Part shown: positions 1 through 7,792 of the stretch, piece after piece | Numbering within the stretch: position 1 is the first letter of the stretch | Layout: each line of letters begins with the position of its first letter | Assembly: GCA_047638715.1 (NCBI GenBank) | Contig: JBLIMK010000057.1 | Location: forward strand, 1 to 26,769 | DNA: 26,769 bases | From: SHLQ01 sp047638715 | GTDB lineage: Bacteria > Actinomycetota > Acidimicrobiia > Acidimicrobiales > SHLQ01 | Direction of reading: 5' to 3' | Translations under genes and position numbers: made by a program | The notes under the pieces: model-generated | Seen by the model: the letters and a program-made list of their open reading frames with translations, nothing else | The model's database searches: none | What the model was told of the DNA's origin: nothing

Positions 1-103
1 TCGAATCCCAATTGAACCTCGGTCCGTTGGAATCGCGGCTCTTCAGACAGCGGAGATGGACTGCGCCAGCGTAAACTTGGCCGACTCAGATCGGCGACGA
101 CCC

Positions 104-1234
104 ATGCGAAGACAAGAAATCGCCGGCATTACGGGAGCCCGAGGGCTGGCTGCAATTTCGGTTGTCCTGTTCCACTTCGGCTCCGAACTAGCCGAGATAC
201 TGCCTTCATTCGCCCATTTGGAACCAGTCTGGAAGCAGGGTTACTTGGGGGTCGACCTCTTCTTCATGGTGTCTGGGTTCGTTCTTGCCTACGTATACGC
301 AGATCAAGCCGTTCTCGGCGTGTTTTCGTTCCGTGAGTTTTGTCTGCGGAGATTCGCTCGGATCTACCCAAATTATGCTGCCAGTCTGCTCGCTCTGCTC
401 GCTCTTGTATTGGCTGCTGGGCTCGTGGATCGTCAAATCGATGGTGAGTACAGCGAGCTTGAGTTCGTGTCCCAGGCTTTGGTCGTTCATGCATTGCCGA
501 TACCAGGCGTGTACTCACGGGCAGCGGCGTGGAATTACCCGTCCTGGTCAGTCAGCGCGGAGGTGTTCGCATATGTCGCCTTGTTCCCGCTGTTGCTTTG
601 GCTGTTCACCCGCCGATATCGCCCGATCCGGTTCGGCCCGTGGCTGAGCTCAGCTCTAATGGCTGTCGGCGGGCTAATCGCGTTCTATGGATGGCTTGGC
701 GTCTGGCACTCGATCCTTCGAATCACAATTGAGTTCACAGCCGGGTACATCTTGTTCCTCTCTTGGGGTCGGTCTGCCACAACGCTCCGTGCCCCAATGC
801 TGACCATGCCGCTGGTTGCCTTCTCGGCGCTGGTGCTGCCGTTCACTTTGACCAATGCTGTCGTGCCGGTCGTTCTGGCTGGCCTCATGCCGGTGTTGAT
901 TCTTGCGCTTGCCGAGCAGCGTCGCCCGGTAACGAAGCTTATGTCGAGGAAGCCGGTGGTCTTTCTCGGAAAAATTTCCTATGCAATCTACTTGTGGCAT
1001 GCAATCGTTGAGAAGGTCTTGAAGGTGGCATTGCCCGCCGAGGGGTTCGGCGACAGTTCGCTGGTGGCACGGGCATCTGTTGCAGCTGTCTACTTGGTGG
1101 CTCCCATTGTGGTTGGCGCGGTGACTTACATTTGTTGGGAGCAACCGGCAAATAAATATTTGATTCGTCGGCATGCAGTTGTGGGCGATAGAAAGCGTAG
1201 AGATACGCAACCGCCGGCGAACCCACATCATTAG
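104..1234 (+). CDS. Acyltransferase family 3 membrane protein (OafA/YrhL-like O-acyltransferase)
   Basis: This integral membrane protein probably transfers an acyl (often acetyl) group onto a surface glycan or glycolipid. From the ATG at 104 it is 376 residues. The hallmark N-terminal stretch RGLAAISVVLFH carries the conserved Arg13 and His24, followed by GVDLFFMVSGFVLAYVY, the basic RRFARIYP segment and YPSWSVSAE. About ten hydrophobic helices fill the rest and the C-terminal tail is basic, all as in acyltransferase_3 proteins. An in-frame ATG at 56 would add 16 polar residues. I chose 104 because family members usually begin just before the RGLAA motif, but no clear ribosome site decides it. 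The neighbouring polysaccharide locus makes glycan decoration plausible, although this gene lies 4 kb from it. The substrate is unknown. Confidence 0.9.
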   Translation: MRRQEIAGITGARGLAAISVVLFHFGSELAEILPSFAHLEPVWKQGYLGVDLFFMVSGFVLAYVYADQAVLGVFSFREFCLRRFARIYPNYAASLLALLALVLAAGLVDRQIDGEYSELEFVSQALVVHALPIPGVYSRAAAWNYPSWSVSAEVFAYVALFPLLLWLFTRRYRPIRFGPWLSSALMAVGGLIAFYGWLGVWHSILRITIEFTAGYILFLSWGRSATTLRAPMLTMPLVAFSALVLPFTLTNAVVPVVLAGLMPVLILALAEQRRPVTKLMSRKPVVFLGKISYAIYLWHAIVEKVLKVALPAEGFGDSSLVARASVAAVYLVAPIVVGAVTYICWEQPANKYLIRRHAVVGDRKRRDTQPPANPHH

Positions 1235-1350
1235 CCGAGACAAGTGACAGCGCTGCGAAAATGGCGTTGGCGAGCGTATTCGAGCAACGGTATCAGGGCG
1301 AAGTCAGGGTGTATTCAGGGTCATCCCTAATGGTGCTCGGGCGACCACAT

Positions 1351-1367
1351 TGTCACTCTGAGTGACA
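1351..1367. promoter_or_regulatory. Perfect inverted repeat abutting the start codon of the desaturase gene
   Basis: TGTCACT, a 3-nt spacer and AGTGACA form a perfect 7-bp inverted repeat whose last base is the A of the ATG at 1367. A single AGTGACA half also occurs at 1243-1249 in the same 132-nt gap. It could be a repressor operator or an mRNA hairpin that hides the start. No regulator gene is nearby and I cannot name one. Confidence 0.4.
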
Positions 1368-2452
1368 TGAGTATCTTCACGACCCTTCCTACACCGCCAC
1401 CGCCACCTCCGCCGCCCGATGCCACGCCGACGTCAGGCAGGCCAGCAATGTCGCGCCGGCGACTATGGTTCTTCCGCCTCTTCGCTGCGGCCGTCGTGGC
1501 CGGTTCGTTGGTGTTCGACCGATCACCGCTCCTTGTTATTCCGTTGCTGTTCATCCTTGTGGTCCCGTTCGAGAAGCTCTTCCCACGTCACGACCAGAAG
1601 ATTCGGCGTGAACATCTTGGGCTCGACCTCACGTATGCACTCGGTCAGCCGGCCATCGGCGTCGTCTCGCTTGTGGTTGGTGGCTTCGCAGCGGTTGTGA
1701 GTCTCCTGTGGCTACCCGGACTCTTGTTTCGGCCGATCGTGACCGCGTTGGCACCGCTCGCGCAGATTCTGGTCGGGTTCTTCATCTTCGATCTGATCAT
1801 CTACTGGGTGCACCGCTGGAGCCACGAGGTGCCCTTCCTCTGGCGCTTCCATTCCATCCATCACTCGATCGAGACGATGGATTGGGTCTCAGCATTCCGC
1901 AACCATCCAGTAGACGGATTGATCATCGCTCCTGCGGTGGCGTTCATGATCGCTGCTGGCTTCAGCCTTGAGGCGACGGCCGTCCTCACCGTGATTCAGA
2001 TCGTGACGGGGATCTTTCTCCATGCGAATGTGCGCTGGCGTTGGCGTCCGCTTCACCGGATCATCATCACACCGGACTTCCACCATTGGCATCACGCGAA
2101 CGAACCCGATGCGATCAACTCGAACTATTCGGTCTTTTTGCCTGCCTGGGACATGATCTTCGGCACCTGGTTCATGCCCAAGGATCGCAGGCCGCAGGTC
2201 TATGGAGTCGATGAGCCTGTCCCACCAACGATGGCGGCGCAGATGACGTATCCCTTTCGGGGGCTACAGAATCCGCTCTGGATGTTTCGTCATCCAATCC
2301 GCGGGGCCCGCTACGTCTTGGGGCAAATCCGGTCAGGTCTTGGTCAGCTCCAGATATCAGCGCGCCGCCCTCGTCGCTCGTTCCATACGTCACTGTCTTT
2401 CCCGATCGAGGCCAATCACGATGGCTCGCTCGACTCGGTGACCACCGGGTAA
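1367..2452 (+). CDS. Sterol desaturase / fatty acid hydroxylase superfamily protein
   Basis: This is a membrane di-iron hydroxylase or desaturase acting on a lipid or sterol-like substrate. Its 361 residues contain the histidine clusters that bind the two irons: HRWSH (149-153), HSIHH (162-166) and HHWHH (239-243), with additional His at 219 and 230. Hydrophobic segments lie near 33-65, 90-120, 130-148 and 183-218. The N-terminus has eight consecutive prolines (residues 10-17), a known ribosome-stalling type of sequence. If translation starts instead at the ATG at 1448, that stretch would be untranslated. I kept 1367 because it is an ATG in an open, protein-like frame, but this is unsettled. 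The acyl-CoA dehydrogenase starts 10 nt downstream, so they are probably co-transcribed in lipid metabolism. Confidence 0.88.
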   Translation: MSIFTTLPTPPPPPPPPDATPTSGRPAMSRRRLWFFRLFAAAVVAGSLVFDRSPLLVIPLLFILVVPFEKLFPRHDQKIRREHLGLDLTYALGQPAIGVVSLVVGGFAAVVSLLWLPGLLFRPIVTALAPLAQILVGFFIFDLIIYWVHRWSHEVPFLWRFHSIHHSIETMDWVSAFRNHPVDGLIIAPAVAFMIAAGFSLEATAVLTVIQIVTGIFLHANVRWRWRPLHRIIITPDFHHWHHANEPDAINSNYSVFLPAWDMIFGTWFMPKDRRPQVYGVDEPVPPTMAAQMTYPFRGLQNPLWMFRHPIRGARYVLGQIRSGLGQLQISARRPRRSFHTSLSFPIEANHDGSLDSVTTG

Positions 2453-2462
2453 GTTAGGGGTC

Positions 2463-3578
2463 ATGCAGTTTGCCTTCACCGAAGAACAAGATCAGCTCCG
2501 CTCGTTTGTTCGCCAGTTTCTCGAGGAGAAATCGAGCGAGGATGCGGTTCGCGAGCTGATGGAAACTGAAGCGGGCTACGACCAGGCCGTATGGTCGCAG
2601 ATGGCCGATCAGCTCGGTTTGCAGAGCCTCATCATTCCCGAGGAGTTCGGCGGACAGGGTTTTGGTTGGGTCGAACTTGTGGTCGTGCTCGAGGAGATGG
2701 GCCGGTCGCTTCTCTGCGCTCCGTTCTTCTCGACGTCGGTGCTGGCAACGTCCGCGCTGCTCCTGGCCAACGACGCAGAGGCCGCCGCCGAGTACTTGCC
2801 GAGAATAGCGAGCGGCGAACTGATCGCCACTGTCGCCATGACCGAAGAGAACGGCCGTTGGGACGAATCCGGCGTGACCGCTACCGCTGCCCGCGAAGGC
2901 GGCGTTTGGAAGCTGAACGGCGCCAAGCATTATGTGCTCGACGGCCACACGGCGGAACTCATCATCGTCGCTGCACGCACGAAAGAGGGTGTGTCGCTGT
3001 TCGCGGTCGACGGCGACGCCGCTGGCATGAGCCGGACTGCTCTCGCGACGATGGATCAGACTCGCAAACAGGCCAAGATCGAGCTCTCCGACACTCCGGC
3101 ACGACTGATCGGAACGGACGGAGCGGGCTGGGACACCACGGTCCGAGTGCTCGACCGAGCCGCTGTTGCACTAGCGGCCGAGCAAGTTGGCGGAGCCCAG
3201 ATGGTGCTCGACATGGCCGTCGAATACGCCAAGGTTCGGGTGCAATTCGGCCGCCCGATCGGATCGTTCCAAGCAATCAAACACAAGTGCGCAGACATGC
3301 TGCTCGAGGTCGAGTCAGCGAAGTCGGCTGCCTACTACGCCGCCTGGTGCGCATCTGAAGATAACGATGAGCTGCCAGCGATGGCGAGCTTGGCCAAGAG
3401 CTATTGCAGTGAAGCCTACTTTCACGCCGCGGCCGAGAATATTCAGATTCACGGCGGCATCGGCTTCACGTGGGAGCATCCCGCCCATCTGTACTTCAAG
3501 CGCGCAAAAAGCTCCGAACTACTCTTTGGTGACCCGACGTATCACCGCGAGCTTCTCGCACAGCGAATCGGGATCTGA
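2463..3578 (+). CDS. Acyl-CoA dehydrogenase family flavoprotein
   Basis: This belongs to the FAD-dependent enzymes that introduce an alpha-beta double bond into acyl-CoA thioesters. The 371 residues cover the three usual domains: an N-terminal helical domain (EEQDQLRSFVRQFLEE), the middle beta domain (VAMTEENGRWD near 124, then LNGAKHYVLDGHTAE) and the C-terminal helical domain (VRVQFGRPIGSFQAIKHKCADM, then IQIHGGIGFTWEH). Where medium-chain enzymes have the catalytic Glu of the YEGT motif, this protein reads LLFGD, with Phe355 in that place, and no Glu is obvious at the isovaleryl-CoA dehydrogenase position either. Heteromeric actinobacterial FadE enzymes have one subunit without the base, so this could be such a subunit, but no partner gene lies beside it. 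Confidence 0.93.
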   Translation: MQFAFTEEQDQLRSFVRQFLEEKSSEDAVRELMETEAGYDQAVWSQMADQLGLQSLIIPEEFGGQGFGWVELVVVLEEMGRSLLCAPFFSTSVLATSALLLANDAEAAAEYLPRIASGELIATVAMTEENGRWDESGVTATAAREGGVWKLNGAKHYVLDGHTAELIIVAARTKEGVSLFAVDGDAAGMSRTALATMDQTRKQAKIELSDTPARLIGTDGAGWDTTVRVLDRAAVALAAEQVGGAQMVLDMAVEYAKVRVQFGRPIGSFQAIKHKCADMLLEVESAKSAAYYAAWCASEDNDELPAMASLAKSYCSEAYFHAAAENIQIHGGIGFTWEHPAHLYFKRAKSSELLFGDPTYHRELLAQRIGI

Positions 3579-3604
3579 GCGTTCAGCGGCGGTAACCTGG
3601 CGCG

Positions 3605-4045
3605 ATGATCTGGCTTGCTGCTCTCGTTGGGCTTGTCCTGGTCGTTGCAATCGCAGTGGCGGCCGTCAGCCGCGTCTCGGTCGAACTTGAAGGCACGATC
3701 GCTCCAGCTCTACTCGAGATAGATGATGCCGTCGAGGTCGTGGCCGCCTCGCTGCCATTCGAAGTGTCGGCCATCGTCAGCCACGACGACGTTCGTCAGG
3801 TGGTGCATTGGGTGCTTGCCTGGTTCGATGAACTCGGCATGGTCAGCGACTTCGGCGAAGAACTCGGCGGCGAGTGGATCCGTGAAGAACGAGCCGTTGC
3901 AGACGAGATCGGCGCCGTCGACTACGCCGTTGCTCAGGCCCTCGATGACGATGTGGACATCGATGTGTTACACGTCACCGTGATCGTCGATTCCTTCGTC
4001 TGGTATCTCCGCGATATCGGGGCGGTTGGAGATGAGGTACGGTAG
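3605..4045 (+). CDS. Hypothetical membrane-anchored acidic protein
   Basis: I do not recognise this 146-residue protein. It opens with a hydrophobic segment (about residues 2-22, LAALVGLVLVVAIAVAAV) that looks like a single membrane anchor. A strongly acidic soluble part follows, with many Asp and Glu and few Lys. It has no cysteine and no recognisable catalytic motif. The gene starts 26 nt after the acyl-CoA dehydrogenase stop codon on the same strand and is probably the last gene of that operon. The regular codon-position composition and the lack of a better overlapping frame support it being real. The function is unknown. Confidence 0.7.
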   Translation: MIWLAALVGLVLVVAIAVAAVSRVSVELEGTIAPALLEIDDAVEVVAASLPFEVSAIVSHDDVRQVVHWVLAWFDELGMVSDFGEELGGEWIREERAVADEIGAVDYAVAQALDDDVDIDVLHVTVIVDSFVWYLRDIGAVGDEVR

Positions 4046-4061
4046 AAGTACCAAGAGAAAA

Positions 4062-4356
4062 GGGGGTGGTCCATATTAATATCGATTTTGGAACCTTGGA
4101 GGTGTCTGACCGTTAGGTCGGGCCCGCTGGACCACATGGCGAGACGTTGACTCGCTGTCCGCTCTGCAGACAGTGTCAGGCACCGCCGAACTCGAACCGT
4201 CGGACGTAGTTCCACCCGATACTCCACGTGCTGCGCCACCGTCTCCGGACGGTGATACGCAAAAGCCCACGGGCAACACCTGGTTGTGAAGGTCGTTTCG
4301 GATATCCAGCGAATAACGAAATGGGAAGAGGGGGCCCTAACAGGCCCCCTCTTTTC
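4062..4356 (+). ncRNA. Candidate structured RNA: stand-alone small RNA, 3' UTR or terminator-type leader
   Basis: This lies in a 337-nt stretch (4046-4382) without a convincing gene. Possible helices are GTGGTCCA 4066-4073 with TGGACCAC 4128-4135 (8 bp), and GGTGTCTGA 4101-4109 with TCAGGCACC 4176-4184 (9 bp, one G-U). These two interleave, as in a pseudoknot. Local hairpins are CTGACC/GGTCGG around a GTTA loop (4106-4121, competing with the second helix), GCGAG/CTCGC (4139-4155), GAACT/AGTTC (4188-4212) and CACCGTC/GACGGTG with a TCCG tetraloop (4237-4254). An intrinsic terminator closes the region, and its U-run fits only the plus strand. I saw no tmRNA, RNase P or SRP RNA signature. No clear promoter is visible, so the 5' end is a guess. 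Confidence 0.4.
4326..4356 (+). terminator. Strong intrinsic terminator
   Basis: An 11-bp perfect GC-rich stem (4326-4336 with 4343-4353) has a 6-nt CTAACA loop and runs into a T-rich tract ending TTTTCTGTT. It ends only 26 nt before the ATG at 4383. It could therefore end the upstream operon or small RNA, or act as an attenuator for the downstream pair of genes. Confidence 0.88.
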
Positions 4357-4382
4357 TGTTCTGGTGAAACTAGGATCGGATC

Positions 4383-4574
4383 ATGGATCGCCCTAAGCAC
4401 TACGCCGAACATCGCTTCATTGGCGACAAGCGCACACAAGTCGTCTACGACCTCGATGTCGACAACGACGACGACGTGATCACCGAGCTCGTGGCGAGCG
4501 AACAAGTTGCCACGTTTGGACCCGACACACTTCCCGAGGCCCGCAATCGGGGCTATCGGCTCCGGGCCCGCTGA
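4383..4574 (+). CDS. Small hypothetical protein (63 aa)
   Basis: I do not recognise a family for this short, highly charged protein. The AGGA at 4372-4375 sits 7 nt before the ATG and is a reasonable ribosome site. The sequence reads like folded protein: RFIGDKRTQVVYDLD, an acidic DVDNDDD run, then VASEQVATFGPDTLPEARNR. It has no membrane segment and no cysteine. The next gene's likely GTG start lies 7 nt after its stop, so the two are probably translated together. A competing TTG start at 4507 for the hydrolase would overlap this frame. I prefer the non-overlapping arrangement. The function is unknown. Confidence 0.6.
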   Translation: MDRPKHYAEHRFIGDKRTQVVYDLDVDNDDDVITELVASEQVATFGPDTLPEARNRGYRLRAR

Positions 4575-4581
4575 TCCACAC

Positions 4582-5370
4582 GTGAAGGTCTCGCTCAACG
4601 GGTCTGCCGGCAACCTCGAGGGCTGGCTTGCTCGCCCCGAACGTGTCCCGCTCAATGGACGACCGGGAGTCGTCATCGTGCCAGGGTTTCCGGCAGATAC
4701 CGGAGGGGGAGCGAACTCGTTTCGCACATTTCCCGACCTCGCCGATCGGGTTGCGGACCATGCCCGAATGGTCGCGATAGCGGTAGCGTTTCGAGGACTC
4801 GCAGGTAGTACTGGCCATTTTTCGCTCGACGGTTGGCGCCAGGACCTTGGAACCGCGATCGACTACATCCGCAGCGATGACGATGTCGATGGCTCGATTT
4901 GGCTCATGGGTTTTGGGACTGGCGGCGCTCTCGCTATCGCCGCTGCTGCGGCCGACGGTCACATCGCCGGCTTGGTGTCGGTCGCTGCGCCTGCGGATTT
5001 TCAGGACTGGGCTTCACGACCTCGAGAATTGTTGTCGCACGCTCGGAAGTGTGGTGCTATCAGCGACCCGAACTTCCCACCCGAATTCGGGCGTTGGGCG
5101 AAGGAACTCCAGGGTGTCTCGGCGGTTGAGAACGCGCGCAGGCTTGACGAAATGGGGACCCTGCTCATGGTGCTGCACGGTGGGAACGATGATGCCGTGC
5201 CACCGCTAGACGCCCGCGAAATCGCGGATGCACACGGCGCTGCTGAGCTCCGGCTCATCGAAGGAGCGCGTCATCACCTTCGACACGATCCCCGGGCGAT
5301 GGCGACAGCGATCGGGTTTCTCGACCGTCGAGGTCGGCCAGCCACGGACGGCGTTGCAAACCCAGACTGA
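4582..5370 (+). CDS. Alpha/beta-hydrolase fold protein lacking the serine nucleophile
   Basis: This is a 262-residue protein of the alpha/beta-hydrolase fold, similar to dienelactone hydrolase or acyl-peptidase-like members. Visible marks are PGVVIVPGFPADTGGG after the first strands, FRGLAGSTGHFSLDGWRQDL (typical of the group), the nucleophile elbow LMGFGTGGALAI, the acid region LHGGNDDAVP and the histidine region GARHHLRHDP. The elbow reads G-F-G-T-G, so Gly112 sits where the catalytic Ser would be, while Asp203/204 and His231/232 remain. It may be a non-catalytic or binding relative, or use another residue. I chose the GTG at 4582, just after the 63-residue gene; a TTG at 4507 is the alternative. 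Its 3' end faces the Wzz/kinase gene, 7 nt apart. Confidence 0.85.
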   Translation: MKVSLNGSAGNLEGWLARPERVPLNGRPGVVIVPGFPADTGGGANSFRTFPDLADRVADHARMVAIAVAFRGLAGSTGHFSLDGWRQDLGTAIDYIRSDDDVDGSIWLMGFGTGGALAIAAAAADGHIAGLVSVAAPADFQDWASRPRELLSHARKCGAISDPNFPPEFGRWAKELQGVSAVENARRLDEMGTLLMVLHGGNDDAVPPLDAREIADAHGAAELRLIEGARHHLRHDPRAMATAIGFLDRRGRPATDGVANPD

Positions 5371-5377
5371 GCTCGGA

Positions 5378-6916
5378 CTACTTGCGCTTCGCGCCGTATC
5401 CGTACCCATACCCGCCAGCGGACTCGCCGGCGCCGCACAAGACAGCACCGAGCGGGCGAGTCTGAGCTCGGATGAGGAGCTCCATTGCCTGTTCGAGTTC
5501 GGAGGCATTGGTTTGGCCGCGCATCGAGACCAGCAGGGTCGCATCGGAGATCCGAGCGAGTGGCAGCGTGTCTGCAACCGGGCGAAGTGGCGGTGAATCG
5601 ATGATCACGAGGTCATAGGTGTCGGCGAGCTTTTCGATGAATTCTTGAGCTGCGGCCGACTGCAACATCTCGGCCGGCGGCGATGAGCTGGTGCCTGCGG
5701 TAATCACCGACAGCAAGCCTTCGCCTGAGGCTTGTTCCATAACGATGTCCGCGTTCCCGATACTCGATAGATGATCGGCGAGGCCATCCTGGTTTCGGAC
5801 GTCGAACAGCTGGTGCTGCGTTGGATTGTGCATGTCTGCATCGAGGATCAAGACATTGGCGCCCGATCGGGCGAAGGCGACCCCGAGATGAGCAGCAACG
5901 GTGGACTTGCCCTCCGACGCATTCGCGCTCGTCACCAAGATCGTCCGAATTTCTGAGCCTGCGGCCTGACCTAGCTCGATAGCTGACCGCAGCGACCGAA
6001 ATGCCTCGGTGAACGCGCCCGTTCGGCTCGTCACCAAGCGGCGTTCTTTGGAAGAGCCGAATCGGGTCTTGTAGGGCTCAGGAATTACACCGAGCACCGG
6101 TACGCCGTCGATCGAACGTTCGAGATCACGTTTGTCGAGAATCGCATCGTCCAGATTTTCGAGCACGAGTGCAGCAACGAGACCGAGAATTAGTCCGGCT
6201 ATTACGGCGAGCCCAATATTGCGAATCCATGCCGGAGCAAAGGCTTTTATAGGCGCCTCCGCCGCGTTGAGTATTGCAACGGAAGCGCTGTTGCTGAACT
6301 GGCTGACCACATCGATCTGATTCAGTTGACCGCGCAATCGCGCTTCCTCGATATCGAGCGAGTTGATCTCGAGTTGCGCCGATGTTGCATCGTTGGTCGC
6401 CAGGAGCGTGCGACGTTGCTCACCGATGCTCGCAATACGAGCGTTGATCACATCTTCCGCCGCGAGAAATCGTTCGACGGTGGCAGCGGAGCGTTCACTG
6501 ACGTAAGAGGCTGCGAAGACGTTGGCGATATTGGCCGCACGTTCGGCGTCGTCATCGACGACCGAAAAGGACAACGTGTCGGAATTTGATGAGGCGGTGA
6601 CCTCAGCACCAATTTCGGCACCGAACGTTTCCGACGCCTGATCGGCCACACGATCGCTATTCGCGAATTCGACCTCGTTCTGCAGGTTGCGAGCTCGGAC
6701 GTTGCTCGACAAGTTGCCGGAGTTGTCTAGGGGGTCCGATGAGCTCGCTGCCTCGACCCGGACGCGAGCTTGGGCACGGAACTGGGGTATCTGGAGCGCC
6801 GATAGCGTAATCGCCGCGACAAGGAGGACGACTGCGACGAGGAGAATGCTCCACTTACGGCGGCCTACGACGTCGATATAGTCACTGAGTTGTAGCTCCG
6901 CGACAGAGTCTGCCAT
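5378..6916 (-). CDS. Wzz-type polysaccharide co-polymerase fused to a BY-type tyrosine kinase (first copy)
   Basis: This 512-residue fusion combines a chain-length regulator with a bacterial tyrosine autokinase (CpsC plus CpsD type). The N-terminal Wzz part has membrane helices near 24-43 and 232-252, flanking an extracytoplasmic domain of about 190 residues. The kinase part has the oligomerisation motif EAFRSLR (304-310), Walker A SANASEGKST (330-339), Walker A' VLILDADMHNP (355-365) and Walker B LVIIDSPP (436-443). The tail GGYGYGYGAKRK carries Tyr503, Tyr505 and Tyr507, a typical autophosphorylation cluster. Phosphorylation cycling of such tails usually controls polymer length and export. 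AGGAG stands 10 nt before the ATG. It lies 108 nt downstream of the WecG-type gene and is divergent in sequence from the second copy. Confidence 0.95.
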   Translation of the reverse strand: MADSVAELQLSDYIDVVGRRKWSILLVAVVLLVAAITLSALQIPQFRAQARVRVEAASSSDPLDNSGNLSSNVRARNLQNEVEFANSDRVADQASETFGAEIGAEVTASSNSDTLSFSVVDDDAERAANIANVFAASYVSERSAATVERFLAAEDVINARIASIGEQRRTLLATNDATSAQLEINSLDIEEARLRGQLNQIDVVSQFSNSASVAILNAAEAPIKAFAPAWIRNIGLAVIAGLILGLVAALVLENLDDAILDKRDLERSIDGVPVLGVIPEPYKTRFGSSKERRLVTSRTGAFTEAFRSLRSAIELGQAAGSEIRTILVTSANASEGKSTVAAHLGVAFARSGANVLILDADMHNPTQHQLFDVRNQDGLADHLSSIGNADIVMEQASGEGLLSVITAGTSSSPPAEMLQSAAAQEFIEKLADTYDLVIIDSPPLRPVADTLPLARISDATLLVSMRGQTNASELEQAMELLIRAQTRPLGAVLCGAGESAGGYGYGYGAKRK

Positions 6917-7024
6917 GAACGATCTTTCTCCTAGACGAACGAGGATACGGGGTCTTCAGTAATCGTAGTTTTGTGGTGGCAATAGTCATGAGAAGAGCGA
7001 CTCTGCTGGAGTAGTCCGTCGGGA

Positions 7025-7792
7025 CTATGTCCGAGGTCTCTTGACTACCGCCTTCGCCAACGCAACGACGTACTGAGAGTTCGTCACCGCGTAACGCTTG
7101 AAGAGTCGGCGAGGTTCGAGGGCCAGCCGCCAGACCCATTCAAGCCCATACTTTTGCATCACGGCCGGCGGCTTCTTGAGCTGCCCCGCGTGATAGTCGA
7201 ATGCTGCGCCAACGGCCATCATCGCGGCGTTAACCGTGCCCTTGTGCGCTCCAACCCACTTCTCTTGTCGTGGGCACCCTCGACCCACGAGCACGATTCC
7301 CGCTCCCGATTTGTTGATCCGTTCGATGTCCTCCGCGTCCTCCTCTGGAGTTGCTTCGCGAAAGCGGTCGGGCTGGACATCAGAAATGATCGCGTGCGGC
7401 CACTCGTTCAGAATCGCTGCTACGAATGCCTCGCCGGTCTCGGGTGTTGAGCCATATAGGTAGATCCCGATTCCAGCTTCAGCGGCCGCTCCACAGACTC
7501 TCCATGTGAGCTCGGGTCCGTAGACCCGTTCTTCCAATCCAACCTTGTGGAGGATGTTCATCGCCCAGCGGACCGGCTGCCCGTCGGGCGTCGCAAGGTC
7601 GAGTCCGTTGACGACGTCGCGAAATGCCGGATCATGCACGGCTTCCATGAGGCCGTGGGTGGCGAGCGCGCTCATCGTAAACGATCGCTTCTGCGCTCCG
7701 GCTTCGATAATTCGTTTGGCGGCGTCTTCGTAGGTGGTGACGCAGACCTGCACGCCGAAGATGTCAACCCGCTCTGGGGTGTCGGAGTTCAT
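7025..7792 (-). CDS. WecG/TagA/CpsF family glycosyltransferase (GT26)
   Basis: This is a 255-residue cytoplasmic glycosyltransferase that usually adds the second sugar (a ManNAc-type residue in characterised members) onto a lipid-linked first sugar. Family marks are ATPDGQPVRW (67-76), YLYGSTPETGEAF (111-123), VLVGRGCPRQEKW (167-179), FDYHAG (198-203) and the C-terminal GLEWVWRLALEPRRLFKRY, which in TagA relatives mediates membrane contact. The frame stays open far upstream to 8182, but that part is the shadow of the epimerase gene. The ATG at 7792 overlaps the epimerase stop codon by one base (TGATG), which strongly suggests translational coupling and fixes the start. It works in repeat-unit assembly. 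The actual donor and acceptor sugars are unknown. Confidence 0.93.
   Translation of the reverse strand: MNSDTPERVDIFGVQVCVTTYEDAAKRIIEAGAQKRSFTMSALATHGLMEAVHDPAFRDVVNGLDLATPDGQPVRWAMNILHKVGLEERVYGPELTWRVCGAAAEAGIGIYLYGSTPETGEAFVAAILNEWPHAIISDVQPDRFREATPEEDAEDIERINKSGAGIVLVGRGCPRQEKWVGAHKGTVNAAMMAVGAAFDYHAGQLKKPPAVMQKYGLEWVWRLALEPRRLFKRYAVTNSQYVVALAKAVVKRPRT

Noticed and set aside
2591..3358. 255-codon plus-strand frame inside the acyl-CoA dehydrogenase gene
   Set aside because: It is a very Arg/Gly-rich shadow frame with no motif, while the main frame has all domain marks of the family.
4062..4356. tmRNA, RNase P RNA or SRP RNA in the gap
   Set aside because: I found no CCA-ending acceptor arm, tag-peptide frame, RNase P P4 core or SRP domain IV loop. 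It is kept only as a candidate of unknown class.
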